Counted from the first letter of the stretch, positions 15,061 to 24,649 are shown. The stretch: 64,000 bases of DNA from Oscillospiraceae bacterium (GCA_015063305.1 SVUJ01000006.1:44048-108047); one strand, 5' to 3'. Made by a program: numbers and translations. The notes: generated by a model not told the origin, from the letters alone.

Positions 15061-16713
15061 TTATTTAGAGAATACGATGTAGATAGGTTCTTCGTCGAAG
15101 GACTGAGGGTTGGATACAACGACCATCTTATCGTGCTCATAAGATTCGCAGATAAGACTCAGTTCGGTGGTTGTGCTCAAGATCCTTGTTCCGTCCTCGT
15201 TGTAATATGCATAATTTCCGTTGTCGTCCATTATGTAGTAAACGCCGTCACCGATCAATTTGAATTCGGAAGTGGATTTCTTGGTGTGAGAATAGATCTC
15301 TTTTTCCTGTCCGTCGCAAAGAGCGGTTATCTTATACTTTTCATCGTCACCGACCTTGATAAGTATTGTGTCGCCCAGAGTTCCTATAAGCTCAACATCC
15401 TTTTCGGTGAGGTCATATACCTTATTAAGCTCCAGATTGTATATAGCCTTTGTTCCAACAAAGTAGCTGCCTACTACGGGGAGAGCGGTGTTCATGGAAT
15501 TAACTACCGTACCGTCGGCTTTGATCAAGGTAACTCCGCCGTCAAGCATTGTTACAGAGTAAAGATCGTTAGCTATCTTCGTGGGAAGCTCGGCTGCCTG
15601 ATTTGCTACCATCTTCAAAGAGCTGCCAAGCTCTGCTTCGTTGTCCATGAAGAGGATATCTTCGTCAGATGCAGAGGAGAGGATCTTTCCGTCAACTATA
15701 GGACGAACGGTAACGATGTTTTCGAAGGTGTTTACAAAGTAATTTTTCTCTGCGGCTTCGTCCTTATCATAAAGGTCGTAGTTTGTGGTAACGTCATCTA
15801 TTACGTAGTCAAGCTTGAGCTCCTTGCTCTCGCCTGTTGCGGCAAGAATGAGGTTTGAAACAAGGTTTGCCTTTATGGTTTCACCGTCTTCTACTATGGA
15901 GAGATCGTACTTGGTAGCATCTTCATCAAGTGTTACGTAATACTGAACGAGCATATCGCCGTTGTTGAGTATGTAGAAGTTCAGATCGGAGATACTGTCG
16001 TCGCCAAAGCTGGGAACAGACCACGAAGAAACGCGCTTGAAGGAACGGTCATAAACATATACAACATCGTTCATGCTTACGCCGTAGAAGTAGGTGTCGT
16101 TGTAGTCAAAGAGTATCTCAATGTTCATATATTCGGGGATCTCTATTTCTTTTACAAGCTTACCTGTAGACTCTTCTATCTTGTACGCAACATCATCGCA
16201 AACGAAAAGGTCTGCGATCCAATTAATTTCGGGTTCGGTTTCCCAAGAATCAACGAGCTGACCTGCTACATCGTAGAGGTAATAGGACTCGGTAACATCG
16301 ATATCGAAGTCAAATTCGTCTGACTCGGAAATTACAGTTTTTGTTACCAGAAGAACGGGAGCGCCGCTGATAGCATTAAATGAGAAAGAGGTGGTTTCAT
16401 CCGCTGTGAACTCGAGCTTTATAGAGTTGTCGCGAAGGCTGAGCACCTTATATCTGATTTCTGTGAAATCTTCGTCGTCATACATTTCAAAGACTACAAA
16501 TTCGTCAGATTCTGCAACGGGTACGGAAACCGCACCTTCGAGAGCAGTGATCTCTGAGCCGGTTGCATAGGGTTTTGAACTCAGGTCGTAACCAACGTTA
16601 AGTACTTCCGATACATTCTCCATAACTGCGGTCTTGCCACCTGTGCAAGATGTAAGAAGAATAGCGGACAGAACCAATGCTGTTACGATCAAAACAATTC
16701 TTGATCTTTTCAT
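15061..16713 (-). CDS. Large secreted lipoprotein of unknown function
   Basis: The 550-residue protein starts MKRSRIVLIVTALVLSAILLTSC, a lipoprotein signal with Cys23 as the lipidated residue. The rest is beta-rich and acidic with repeated 'YDLYD', 'VYDL', 'LYSVTML', 'NGDMLVQYYV' segments that look like blades of a beta-propeller or a series of sensor repeats, but I cannot assign a family. The ATG at 16713 follows GGAGA; a more upstream in-frame ATG is rejected. It is monocistronic with a consensus promoter and its own terminator. Function unknown. Confidence 0.75.
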   Translation of the reverse strand: MKRSRIVLIVTALVLSAILLTSCTGGKTAVMENVSEVLNVGYDLSSKPYATGSEITALEGAVSVPVAESDEFVVFEMYDDEDFTEIRYKVLSLRDNSIKLEFTADETTSFSFNAISGAPVLLVTKTVISESDEFDFDIDVTESYYLYDVAGQLVDSWETEPEINWIADLFVCDDVAYKIEESTGKLVKEIEIPEYMNIEILFDYNDTYFYGVSMNDVVYVYDRSFKRVSSWSVPSFGDDSISDLNFYILNNGDMLVQYYVTLDEDATKYDLSIVEDGETIKANLVSNLILAATGESKELKLDYVIDDVTTNYDLYDKDEAAEKNYFVNTFENIVTVRPIVDGKILSSASDEDILFMDNEAELGSSLKMVANQAAELPTKIANDLYSVTMLDGGVTLIKADGTVVNSMNTALPVVGSYFVGTKAIYNLELNKVYDLTEKDVELIGTLGDTILIKVGDDEKYKITALCDGQEKEIYSHTKKSTSEFKLIGDGVYYIMDDNGNYAYYNEDGTRILSTTTELSLICESYEHDKMVVVSNPQSFDEEPIYIVFSK

Positions 16714-16770
16714 GATTAGTCTCCTATCATTACAAAATATTTTGAACCGAAAATTCGATCCATTGACCAT

Positions 16771-16799
16771 ATTATACACTCACAAGGCAAAAATGTCAA
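16771..16799 (-). promoter_or_regulatory. Consensus sigma-A promoter for the large lipoprotein
   Basis: Minus strand TTGACA (16799-16794), 17-bp spacer, TATAAT (16776-16771). Confidence 0.85.
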
Positions 16800-16828
16800 G
16801 GATAAACAACCAAAAATTGAAAAAACGA

Positions 16829-16857
16829 TTGACATAGACAATTTTAAGGTGTATAAT
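16829..16857 (+). promoter_or_regulatory. Consensus sigma-A promoter for the ArsB/SLC13-type permease
   Basis: TTGACA (16829-16834), 17-bp spacer, TATAAT (16852-16857). Confidence 0.85.
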
Positions 16858-16900
16858 CCTCAGGGTCATAAAATAAATTGTCGAACAAAAAAGGTACGAA

Positions 16901-18202
16901 ATGTTTATAACACTTGGGATATCATTATTAGTAATATCGGTATTTATTGCGAGTATACTTTTTTTGCCATCGTTGGTGATAAGAAAGCATACGATAAAGG
17001 TCTACTCTATCATTCCTATGATAGGAGCGCTGCTTTTGATAATATTTGAAAGGGTAGATTTTTTCGACGTTATCAAAAGATTTTCGGAAAATACAGCGGT
17101 CAATCCTATAAAAATATTGATACTGTTTCTTTCGATGACTATATTTTCGCTCGTGCTTGAACAAACGGGCTTTTTCAGCTATGTATCAACTCGGGTCTTG
17201 CAAAAGGCGGGGAAAAATCAGTTTGTAGTATTTATTTCGCTGTACCTGGTGATATCTTTATTGACGGTGTTTACCTCTAACGATATCATAATTCTCACAT
17301 TCACGCCTTTTATATGTCATTTTTGCAGGGCAGCTAAAATAAGACCGCTGCCGTACCTTATAATGGAATTTGTTGCGGCAAACACGTGGAGTCTTTTGCT
17401 TATAATAGGAAATCCTACCAACATCTATATATGCGGTGCGTTTGGTGTGGATTTTGTGGAGTATATCACCGTTATGGCGCTCCCAACCTTGGCGGCGGGT
17501 CTTACCTCGCTGGGGATAATGCTGCTACTCTTTGGAAAGTGCCTGAAAAAGAAGATGGGCGAATGCGACGAGCACGGAGAGATAAGCGACAGACCGGTTA
17601 TGGTGATATCTCTTATACACCTGTTTGCGGTTATCTTGGGACTTGCGATTTCGGGTTACATAGGAATAGAAATGTGGGTGATATCGCTGGCGCTCTCAAT
17701 CTCCGAAGTGGTAACGGTTTCCGTATGCCTTGCGGTGCGCCGTAAGGGACTGAATATCACAAAGAGAGCGGTCGGCGGAATGCCCTTTGAGGTGATCCCC
17801 TTCATTATGGGAATGTTCGTTATGGTAATGGCGCTTGAGGATAGCGGTATAACTCACCTTATAGAAAAAACGCTTGAGCCTCTTCCCGATATATTTACCT
17901 ACGGATACCTGTCATTCTTGTCATCAAATATAGTAAATAATATACCTATGAGCGTATTTTTCTCAAAGATACTCTCGTCGTGTACCACGACCCATATAAA
18001 TGCGGTTTACGCAACGGTAATAGGATCTAATATAGGAGCGTTTCTCACTCCGGTAGGTGCGCTTGCGGGTATAATGTGGTCAAATCTTCTGAAAAAGAAC
18101 AGAATCAGGATATCCTTCAAAAGATTTGTGAAGTACGGAGTTATAATAGGAGTACCAACTATGACCGCCTCTTTATTGACACTATATCTGATATTCAGAT
18201 AA
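16901..18202 (+). CDS. ArsB/NhaD/SLC13-superfamily permease
   Basis: The 433-residue protein has about 11 membrane helices and the ion-transporter superfamily hallmarks in two halves: 'TVFTSNDIIILTFTPFICHFC' with 'NTWSLLLIIGNPTNIYI', and 'SNIVNNIPMSVFFSKIL' with 'VIGSNIGAFLTPVGALAGIMW'. These NP-T and NN-P/SN-GA motifs bind anion or cation substrates in ArsB, CitT and SLC13 proteins. The substrate (arsenite, Na+/H+ or dicarboxylate) is not decidable; no arsR or arsC is nearby. Monocistronic with a consensus promoter and terminator. Confidence 0.8.
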   Translation: MFITLGISLLVISVFIASILFLPSLVIRKHTIKVYSIIPMIGALLLIIFERVDFFDVIKRFSENTAVNPIKILILFLSMTIFSLVLEQTGFFSYVSTRVLQKAGKNQFVVFISLYLVISLLTVFTSNDIIILTFTPFICHFCRAAKIRPLPYLIMEFVAANTWSLLLIIGNPTNIYICGAFGVDFVEYITVMALPTLAAGLTSLGIMLLLFGKCLKKKMGECDEHGEISDRPVMVISLIHLFAVILGLAISGYIGIEMWVISLALSISEVVTVSVCLAVRRKGLNITKRAVGGMPFEVIPFIMGMFVMVMALEDSGITHLIEKTLEPLPDIFTYGYLSFLSSNIVNNIPMSVFFSKILSSCTTTHINAVYATVIGSNIGAFLTPVGALAGIMWSNLLKKNRIRISFKRFVKYGVIIGVPTMTASLLTLYLIFR

Positions 18203-18208
18203 TATTAA

Positions 18209-18241
18209 AAGGACGAAGAAACCATCTCTTCGTCCTCTTTT
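18209..18241 (+). terminator. Terminator after the permease gene
   Basis: AGGACGAAGA (18210-18219) pairs with TCTTCGTCCT (18227-18236), followed by CTTTTTC. Confidence 0.8.
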
Positions 18242-18306
18242 TCTTTTGTATTGAGGAGAAAAATCTACTTTGCGATAAATGTTTACAATAAAAAATAAAA
18301 TAACTG

Positions 18307-18335
18307 TTTACAAAAATTAATAAATGTAGTAAAAT
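18307..18335 (+). promoter_or_regulatory. Predicted promoter of the pyrH-polC operon
   Basis: TTTACA (18307-18312), 17-bp spacer, TAAAAT (18330-18335), about 65 bp before the pyrH start. Confidence 0.6.
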
Positions 18336-18398
18336 ATATATAATAGCGCCGAAAGTGTGTGTTTTTGCGCTACCAATATTTTTGTTACGGAGATTTTT

Positions 18399-19115
18399 AT
18401 GTGTAAGACAGACGTGAAATATAAAAGGATATTGCTCAAGCTCTCAGGCGAGGCTCTGAGCGGCGGAGAGGGCGGTATCTTGAATTTTGACTTTATTGCT
18501 GAAATCGCCGATGTTCTTAGGAAGTGCCTCGCCGAGGGAACACAGATAGGTATTATAGTGGGCGCGGGAAATATATGGCGCGGCAGACAGGGCGGTGAGA
18601 TGGACCGTGTGAGAGCCGACTCTATGGGAATGCTCGCAACAACTATAAACGCCCTCGCTCTTCAGGACACCTTTATCCAGAAGGGAATAGACACCGTTGT
18701 AATGACAGCGGTGGATATGAACGCTTTTGCCGAGCCGTATACGGCAAGAGGGGCGCATAAGGCGCTTGAGGAGGGCAAGGTGGTCATATTCGGTTGCGGA
18801 CTTGGCTCGCCCTACTTCTCTACGGATACCGCGGCAGTTCTGCGCGCGGCTGAGATACAGGCAGACGCGATACTTATGGCGAAGAATATAGACGGCGTTT
18901 ATTCTGCAGATCCCCTCAAAGATCCATCGGCTGTTAAGTACGACGAGATCACCTATAAGGAGATACTCGCAAAGGAGCTTAAGGCGCTTGATCTGACGGC
19001 AACGACCTTCTGTATGGAAAATGATATTAAAGTCTATGCTTTCGAGCTTAAAGACCCGATGAATATATATCGAGTAGTAAAGGGCGAGGCTATAGGCACA
19101 GAGATACACAGATAA
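18399..19115 (+). CDS. pyrH: Uridylate kinase (UMP kinase)
   Basis: The 238-residue protein of the amino-acid kinase fold phosphorylates UMP to UDP. It has KRILLKLSGEALSG at the start, the GAGNIWRGR loop, 'DSMGMLATTINALALQD' and 'DAILMAKNIDGVYSADP'. The ATG at 18399 with an ACGGAG site gives the family length; an upstream in-frame ATG is rejected. First gene of the conserved pyrH-frr-uppS-cdsA-dxr-rseP-ispG-polC order. Confidence 0.96.
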   Translation: MCKTDVKYKRILLKLSGEALSGGEGGILNFDFIAEIADVLRKCLAEGTQIGIIVGAGNIWRGRQGGEMDRVRADSMGMLATTINALALQDTFIQKGIDTVVMTAVDMNAFAEPYTARGAHKALEEGKVVIFGCGLGSPYFSTDTAAVLRAAEIQADAILMAKNIDGVYSADPLKDPSAVKYDEITYKEILAKELKALDLTATTFCMENDIKVYAFELKDPMNIYRVVKGEAIGTEIHR

Positions 19116-19152
19116 AAATATAATTTATTGACTAATATAAACGGAGGCAGTT

Positions 19153-19707
19153 ATGAAACTTAACACAAAGGATTTTGAAGCAAGAATGGGCAAGGCAATA
19201 AATGCTTACGAGCAGAATATTGCAACTATAAGAGCGGGACAGGCAAGCACAGCCGTCCTCTCAAAGATCAATTTTGAGTATTGGGGCGCTCCCACACCTC
19301 TTATGTCTATGGCAGACGTGCGCGTTGCAGACAGCAAGACTGTTACTATCACACCCTACGATGCTACAACTCTCAAGGCTATGGAGAAGGCTATACTTAC
19401 ATCTGACCTTGGAATAACCCCCACAAACGACGGTAAGATGATAAGACTCGTATTCCCTCAGCCCACCGAGGAGCGCAGAAAAGAGCTGGTTAAGCAGGTT
19501 CAGAAGATGGCGGAGGAGGCTAAGGTTGCTATCAGAAATATCCGCCGTGATGCTAACGATCTTTGCAAGAAGATGAAGAAGGATTCCGAGATGACCGAGG
19601 ACGAGCAGAAGGCATCGGAAAAGTCGGTTCAGGACCTTACAGACAAGTATATCAAGGATGTAGATGCAGTAACTGCAAGAAAAGAAAAAGAGATTATGCA
19701 GATATGA
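19153..19707 (+). CDS. frr: Ribosome-recycling factor
   Basis: The 184-residue protein splits post-termination ribosomes together with EF-G. It shows the RRF signature: 'NIATIRAGQASTAVLSKINFEYWGAPTPL', 'VTITPYDATTLKAMEKAI', 'IRLVFPQPTEERRKELVKQ', 'AIRNIRRDANDLCKK'. Length is typical. It lies 37 bp after pyrH with a GGAGG ribosome site. Confidence 0.97.
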   Translation: MKLNTKDFEARMGKAINAYEQNIATIRAGQASTAVLSKINFEYWGAPTPLMSMADVRVADSKTVTITPYDATTLKAMEKAILTSDLGITPTNDGKMIRLVFPQPTEERRKELVKQVQKMAEEAKVAIRNIRRDANDLCKKMKKDSEMTEDEQKASEKSVQDLTDKYIKDVDAVTARKEKEIMQI

Positions 19708-19719
19708 GGCTTCTGCTGA

Positions 19720-19751
19720 CCGGGCGGCCCTAACTCCGCCCGGATTTATTT
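19720..19751 (+). terminator. GC-rich hairpin between frr and uppS, possible attenuator
   Basis: CCGGGCGG and CCGCCCGG pair across a short loop, followed by ATTTATTTT. The tail is interrupted, so partial read-through into uppS is likely and would lower downstream expression relative to pyrH-frr. Confidence 0.5.
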
Positions 19752-19766
19752 TAGGAGGCAAAACTT

Positions 19767-20474
19767 ATGTCAAAGTGCAAAGCGCCGATTGAGAACACGT
19801 CGGGTATAGAGCATATAGGCTTTATAATGGACGGTAACGGCAGGTGGGCGAAGAAGCGCGGTATGCCAAGAGAATATGGGCATAAATTCGGCGCGGAGAG
19901 CTTTAAGAAGGTAATGGAATACTGCGGAAAGATCGGTATACGCGCGGTAACCTTTTACGTCTTTTCAACCGAGAACTGGAAAAGACCGCAAAAAGAGGTC
20001 GATTCGATAATGGATCTCTTGAGCGGATACCTTGACGAATGTCAGAGGGAGCTCAGAAAGTACAATATAAGATTTGTTTTTCTGGGGGATAAATCGGTAT
20101 TTCCCGCGCAGATGCGCGATAAAATGATAGATATAGAGAGGGCGTCAGCGGATAACGAGTATACGGTCAACCTTGCTCTTAATTACGGAGGGCGCGATGA
20201 GATAGTCCGCTCTGTGAATAAGTTGATCGCCGAGGGTAAGAAGAGCGTTACCGAGGACGATATAAGCGGAGCGCTTTATACCAAGGATTCCCCCGAGCTT
20301 GATCTTATAGTGAGAACGGGCGGGGATATGAGAATATCCAACTTTTTGCTTTGGCAGTCGGCTTATGCGGAGCTGTATTTTACAGATGTTTTGTGGCCTG
20401 ATTTCGGAGCGGCGGATGTTGATGCCGCTATAGAGGATTTCAAAAAAAGAAAACGCCGTTTTGGCGGAGTGTGA
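19767..20474 (+). CDS. uppS: Isoprenyl transferase (undecaprenyl diphosphate synthase)
   Basis: The 235-residue cis-prenyltransferase makes undecaprenyl diphosphate, the lipid carrier for wall and surface glycans. Motifs: FIMDGNGRWAKKRG (catalytic Asp and Walker-like GNGRW), YVFSTENWKRP, NLALNYGGRDEIV, 'DLIVRTGGDMRISNFLLWQSAYAELYF'. GGAGG site precedes the ATG. Its stop codon overlaps the cdsA start region. Confidence 0.96.
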   Translation: MSKCKAPIENTSGIEHIGFIMDGNGRWAKKRGMPREYGHKFGAESFKKVMEYCGKIGIRAVTFYVFSTENWKRPQKEVDSIMDLLSGYLDECQRELRKYNIRFVFLGDKSVFPAQMRDKMIDIERASADNEYTVNLALNYGGRDEIVRSVNKLIAEGKKSVTEDDISGALYTKDSPELDLIVRTGGDMRISNFLLWQSAYAELYFTDVLWPDFGAADVDAAIEDFKKRKRRFGGV

Positions 20475-21322
20475 CGGTGAGTGATATGAAAACGAGGATA
20501 ATTACTTCAATAATTGCAATATGTGTCTTTTTGCCTGTGTTGTATTTCTCGGACACGATGTTTTTCAGCTTCGCTATGGCGGTTATAGCAGTGACGTCGG
20601 TGTACGAGATGATGCGCTGTATGGGTATTAAAAAACTGCATATAACTATACCTTCCTGCTTATTTGCGGCAGCCTTTCCTTTTTTAGTGAGATACGTTAA
20701 GGATATCAAGGCATTTGCCCTGATCGCGTTTATATGCGGCGGACTTTACATAATGTATTTGTTCACGCTTGCGGTGCTTTCACACGGTAAGTTTCATTTC
20801 ACCGAGGCGGCTTCGCTCTTTACGATGTCGCTCTATATAATAGGCGCGCTTACCGCTATCGTTTACATCAGAGATTTCGGAGAGTACGGGGGATATATTT
20901 ATTTCCTCGTATTTATAGGCGCGTGGGTGACCGATACCTGTGCGTATTTCACGGGTATGCTTATAGGAAAGCATAAGCTCATTCCCGATGTAAGCCCTAA
21001 GAAGACTATCGAGGGAAGTGTTGGCGGTATAGTATTTTGTTCTGCTTCCTTCGTTGTTTTTGGAATAATTACCGATGCCTTCTTTGGCACTTCGGCAAAC
21101 CTTATATTCCTTGCTATCGGCGGCGTTATCATATCGGTGATATCGCAGATAGGAGATCTTGTAATGTCGCTTGTTAAAAGACATTACGGTATCAAGGACT
21201 ATGGAAAGATATTCCCGGGACACGGAGGAATGCTTGATAGGTTCGATTCTATACTTGCGGTAGCTATAGGCGTGGCATCAATGTGTATGTTTACGTCGCT
21301 GACGGGTATAAATATCTTGTAA
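20471..21322 (+). CDS. cdsA: Phosphatidate cytidylyltransferase
   Basis: The protein (283 residues from GTG 20471) is an integral membrane enzyme making CDP-diacylglycerol from phosphatidate and CTP. The C-terminal CdsA signature 'SQIGDLVMSLVKRHYGIKDYGKIFPGHGGMLDRFDS' is complete, as is 'GAWVTDTCAYFTGMLIGKHKL'. The start is uncertain: GTG 20471 (overlapping the uppS stop), GTG 20477 or ATG 20486 are all in frame; GGCGGAG at 20463-20469 fits GTG 20477 best by spacing. Confidence 0.93.
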   Translation: MTVSDMKTRIITSIIAICVFLPVLYFSDTMFFSFAMAVIAVTSVYEMMRCMGIKKLHITIPSCLFAAAFPFLVRYVKDIKAFALIAFICGGLYIMYLFTLAVLSHGKFHFTEAASLFTMSLYIIGALTAIVYIRDFGEYGGYIYFLVFIGAWVTDTCAYFTGMLIGKHKLIPDVSPKKTIEGSVGGIVFCSASFVVFGIITDAFFGTSANLIFLAIGGVIISVISQIGDLVMSLVKRHYGIKDYGKIFPGHGGMLDRFDSILAVAIGVASMCMFTSLTGINIL

Positions 21323-21335
21323 TTCGGAGCTTTTG

Positions 21336-22502
21336 ATGTATAGGGAAGACAAAAAAAGAATGATGATACTTGGCGTCACGGGCTCTGTTGGAGAACAGGC
21401 GCTCGACGTGGCGCGTGAAAATAGGGTAAAGCTGACAGGAGTCAGCGCTAACAGAAACGTAAAAAGAACAGAGGAGATAGTAAGGGAGTTTGGTGTTGAT
21501 ATCTGCGCTATGGCGGACGAGAGTGCCGCGGCAGATCTCAGAGCAAGACTTTCCGACACAAATACCCGCGTTCTTTCGGGCGAGGAGGGTATATGCGAGA
21601 TGATCGCTACTACCTCGAACGACGTGGTGCTAAACTCTATTATAGGCGAGGCGGGACTCAAGCCCACTCTTGCCGTGATAGATTCGGGCTCTCGGCTTGC
21701 TCTTGCCAACAAGGAATCCTTGGTGGTGGCGGGAGATATAGTTATGAGCCGAGCTGCCGAGAAAAAGGTAGATATTCTTCCCGTGGACAGTGAGCACAGC
21801 GCTATATTTCAATGCCTTAAGGCGGGGAAGAAGAGCGAGGTCAAGAAGATACTTCTCACAGCCTCGGGAGGACCTTTTTTCGGATATACGGTTGATGAGT
21901 TAAGGGATATAACCGTTGAACAGGCACTCGCTCATCCCACCTGGAAGATGGGCGCAAAGATAACTATAGACAGCGCTACCCTTATGAATAAGGGCTTTGA
22001 GGTAATAGAGGCGGTACACCTGTTTGGTGTTCCCGCCGACAAAATAGAGGTGCTCATACACCGCCAGAGTATAATCCACTCAATGGTGGAATATATTGAT
22101 AACAGCGTTATCGCGCAGCTTTCTGTCCCCGATATGAGGTTGTGCGCGCAGTATGCGCTGACCTATCCCGACAGATGCGAGGCGGTGATAGAGGAGCTTG
22201 ATTTTTCAAAGCTTGCGGGGCTTTCCTTTGCAAGACCCGACACAAAGACCTTTGCACTTTTGCAATGTGCTATAGACGCGATAGGAAAGGGGGGCGCTCT
22301 GCCTGCCGTTCTCAACGCGGCAAACGAGGTTGCGGTCGCAGCCTTTCTTTCAAGAGAGCTTTCATTTTACGGCATCACCGAAACGGTGCTTGAGGTGGTA
22401 GAAAAGCTCGGTTCGGCTTCAAGGGCGGCAACGCTTGAGGAGATATTTGAGTATGACAAAGAGGCAAGACTTCAGGCGCGGAGCATTATAAGTAAGATTT
22501 AG
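21336..22502 (+). CDS. dxr: 1-deoxy-D-xylulose-5-phosphate reductoisomerase
   Basis: The 388-residue enzyme converts DXP to MEP with NADPH in the MEP isoprenoid pathway. Motifs: NADPH loop LGVTGSVGEQALDVARE, ALANKESLVVAG, 'PVDSEHSAIFQCL' (metal-binding Asp and Glu), 'TASGGPFFG', 'HPTWKMGAKITIDSATLMNKGFEVIEA' and 'HRQSIIHSMVEY'. ATG 21336 is chosen over an adjacent TTG at 21333. With ispG in the same operon it supplies isoprenoid precursors for UppS. Confidence 0.96.
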   Translation: MYREDKKRMMILGVTGSVGEQALDVARENRVKLTGVSANRNVKRTEEIVREFGVDICAMADESAAADLRARLSDTNTRVLSGEEGICEMIATTSNDVVLNSIIGEAGLKPTLAVIDSGSRLALANKESLVVAGDIVMSRAAEKKVDILPVDSEHSAIFQCLKAGKKSEVKKILLTASGGPFFGYTVDELRDITVEQALAHPTWKMGAKITIDSATLMNKGFEVIEAVHLFGVPADKIEVLIHRQSIIHSMVEYIDNSVIAQLSVPDMRLCAQYALTYPDRCEAVIEELDFSKLAGLSFARPDTKTFALLQCAIDAIGKGGALPAVLNAANEVAVAAFLSRELSFYGITETVLEVVEKLGSASRAATLEEIFEYDKEARLQARSIISKI

Positions 22503-22516
22503 ATACAGATCAAGAG

Positions 22517-23560
22517 GTGAGTATTATAACTACTTTTCTTTATATTTTAGTGGCGCTCCTTGTGTTTGGACTGCTTATTTTTATCCATGAGGGTGGACAC
22601 TTTATTGCGGCACGTATTTGTAAGGTTACTGTTAAGGAATTTGCCATAGGTATGGGCCCGAAGATATTCTCATGGACGTCTAAAAAGTCGGGAACGCATT
22701 ACCGTTTGCGCCTTTTGCCGATAGGCGGTTTCGTCAGTATGGCGGGAGAGGACGAGGAGTCTGACGACCCCAACGCATTTTGCAATAAGAGCGTTCCCAA
22801 AAGAATGTTCATCGTTATAGCGGGAGCTTTTATGAATATCCTGCTTGGCTTCATTCTTATGGTGGTTCTTGTGGTATCTCAAAGGACACTTCTTTCAAAT
22901 CAGATAGGTCAGTTCAACGAGAACTCTATAAGCTCAGAGTGGCTTATGGTGGGAGATACGGTTACAAAGGTGGACGGAGTTTCTGTTCACACGGGTAACG
23001 AGGTCGTTTATGAGATAATGAACAGCGGTGACGAGCCTATAGATATAGTAGTCATAAGAAACGGCGAGAAGGTCGTGGTAGAGGACGTTCTTTTCCCGAA
23101 CTTTGAGGAAAGCGGTGTCGTCTTCGGCGAGTGTGATTTCAGAATGTATGCCGATAAACCGACTGTTCTGAATTATGTAAAACACGCTTATTTCAGATCT
23201 ATATCAACGATAAAGATGGTATATGATTCGCTCTTTAACCTTGTGAGCGGAAAGTACGGAATGGAAGCGGTATCAGGCCCTGTAGGTGTTACAGAGGTAG
23301 TGGGAGAGGCGGCAAAGAGCGGTATCTCCACACTCATCTACGTCGTTACCGTGATATCAATAAATCTCGGCGTATTCAATCTTATTCCTTTTCCCGCGCT
23401 TGACGGCGGAAGGTTTGTCTTCCTTGCCATAGAGGGCGTGAGAGGAAAGCCTATCGACAGGCGCATCGAGGGGTACGTCAATTTTGTGGGTATAATGATA
23501 CTTTTTGCATTTATGGCGCTTGTTACCTTTAAGGATATAATAAAGATCTTTGTAGGATAG
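22517..23560 (+). CDS. rseP: Site-2 intramembrane metalloprotease RseP
   Basis: The ~347-residue protein has the zinc motif HEGGH (24-28) in the first TM helix, a PDZ domain at about 110-185 ('VGDTVTKVDGVSVHTGNEVVYEIM'), and the second catalytic motif 'NLIPFPALDGGRFVF' in a later TM helix. It cleaves anti-sigma factors or signal-peptide remnants within the membrane. The start is unusual: GTG 22517 lies inside the only good ribosome site (AAGAGGTGAG, 22512-22521); no ATG follows in the N-terminal helix, so initiation may be at this GTG or at a non-standard ATT at 22523. Confidence 0.93.
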   Translation: MSIITTFLYILVALLVFGLLIFIHEGGHFIAARICKVTVKEFAIGMGPKIFSWTSKKSGTHYRLRLLPIGGFVSMAGEDEESDDPNAFCNKSVPKRMFIVIAGAFMNILLGFILMVVLVVSQRTLLSNQIGQFNENSISSEWLMVGDTVTKVDGVSVHTGNEVVYEIMNSGDEPIDIVVIRNGEKVVVEDVLFPNFEESGVVFGECDFRMYADKPTVLNYVKHAYFRSISTIKMVYDSLFNLVSGKYGMEAVSGPVGVTEVVGEAAKSGISTLIYVVTVISINLGVFNLIPFPALDGGRFVFLAIEGVRGKPIDRRIEGYVNFVGIMILFAFMALVTFKDIIKIFVG

Positions 23561-23566
23561 TAATTT

Positions 23567-24649
23567 ATGAAGTATAATGATATCAGACGAAAAAGCAGAA
23601 AAATAACGGTTGGAAGTATAGCTATCGGGGGAGATTCTCCGATAGCTATTCAGTCTATGACGAATACCGATACACACGATAAAAATGCGACTATAGAGCA
23701 GATAAAGCTCCTTGCCGAGCGCGGTTGCGATATAGTTCGCATTACCGTTCCGGATATATCCGCCGCCGATACGATATACGCTATAAAGGAAAGCGGAGTT
23801 ACCGTACCGATAGTTGCAGACATACACTTCGATTACAAGGTGGCGCTCAGGTGTGCCGAGGTCGGAGTGGACAAGATAAGGATAAACCCCGGCAACATCG
23901 GAGATGACGATAGAGTCAAGGCGGTCTGCCGCGCGTGTAGCTTGGCTGGGATACCTATAAGAATAGGTGTAAATGGCGGTTCGCTTGAGAAGAACATACT
24001 CGCAAAGTACGGCGCGCCAACCCCAGAGGCACTTTGTGAGAGCGCGATGTACCACGTGGGATTGCTTGAAAAATTTGATTTTAACGATATCGTCATATCT
24101 ATGAAGGCGTCAAATCCTTACAATATGATAAAGGCAAACCGTATGCTTTCACAGATGTGTGATTATCCGCTCCACCTCGGTGTAACAGAGGCGGGAAGCA
24201 GACAGATAGGCGCGCTTAAGAGCGCGGTGGGCATAGGTTCGCTCTTGTGCGACGGAATTGGAGATACTATCAGGGTGTCGCTTACCGACAAGCCCGAATT
24301 TGAAGCTGATGCTGCAAAGGATATCCTCAGAGCGGTAGGTATCGAGGGACAGTGCGGAATGGATATAGTGAGCTGTCCGACCTGCGGAAGGACCAAGATA
24401 GACCTTATATCCTTAGTGGCGGAATTTGAAGAGGCGGCTAAACGCGAGGGACTTACATCGCTCCCCATAAAGGTAGCTCTTATGGGGTGTGTTGTGAATG
24501 GACCAGGCGAGGCAAGAGAAGCGGATATAGGAATTGCAGGCGGCAAGGGAGAGGCCGTGCTTATCAAGCGCGGCGAAATATGTCGAAAGCTTGCCGAGGA
24601 AAATATAGTCAAAGAGCTTATTGAGGAAATAAAAAACACATACGTTTAA
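23567..24649 (+). CDS. ispG: 4-hydroxy-3-methylbut-2-en-1-yl diphosphate synthase (IspG/GcpE)
   Basis: The 360-residue [4Fe-4S] enzyme acts late in the MEP pathway (MEcPP to HMBPP). It has 'GGDSPIAIQSMTNTDTHD', 'ERGCDIVRITVPD', the TIM-barrel 'RINPGNIG' and the C-terminal cluster cysteines in 'CPTCGR' and 'MGCVVNGPGEAREADIGIAGG'. It lies 6 bp after rseP in the operon. Confidence 0.97.
   Translation: MKYNDIRRKSRKITVGSIAIGGDSPIAIQSMTNTDTHDKNATIEQIKLLAERGCDIVRITVPDISAADTIYAIKESGVTVPIVADIHFDYKVALRCAEVGVDKIRINPGNIGDDDRVKAVCRACSLAGIPIRIGVNGGSLEKNILAKYGAPTPEALCESAMYHVGLLEKFDFNDIVISMKASNPYNMIKANRMLSQMCDYPLHLGVTEAGSRQIGALKSAVGIGSLLCDGIGDTIRVSLTDKPEFEADAAKDILRAVGIEGQCGMDIVSCPTCGRTKIDLISLVAEFEEAAKREGLTSLPIKVALMGCVVNGPGEAREADIGIAGGKGEAVLIKRGEICRKLAEENIVKELIEEIKNTYV

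Noticed and set aside
15037..15858. A 273-codon plus-strand frame
   Set aside because: Antisense to the large lipoprotein gene; starts inside its terminator and has no ribosome site.
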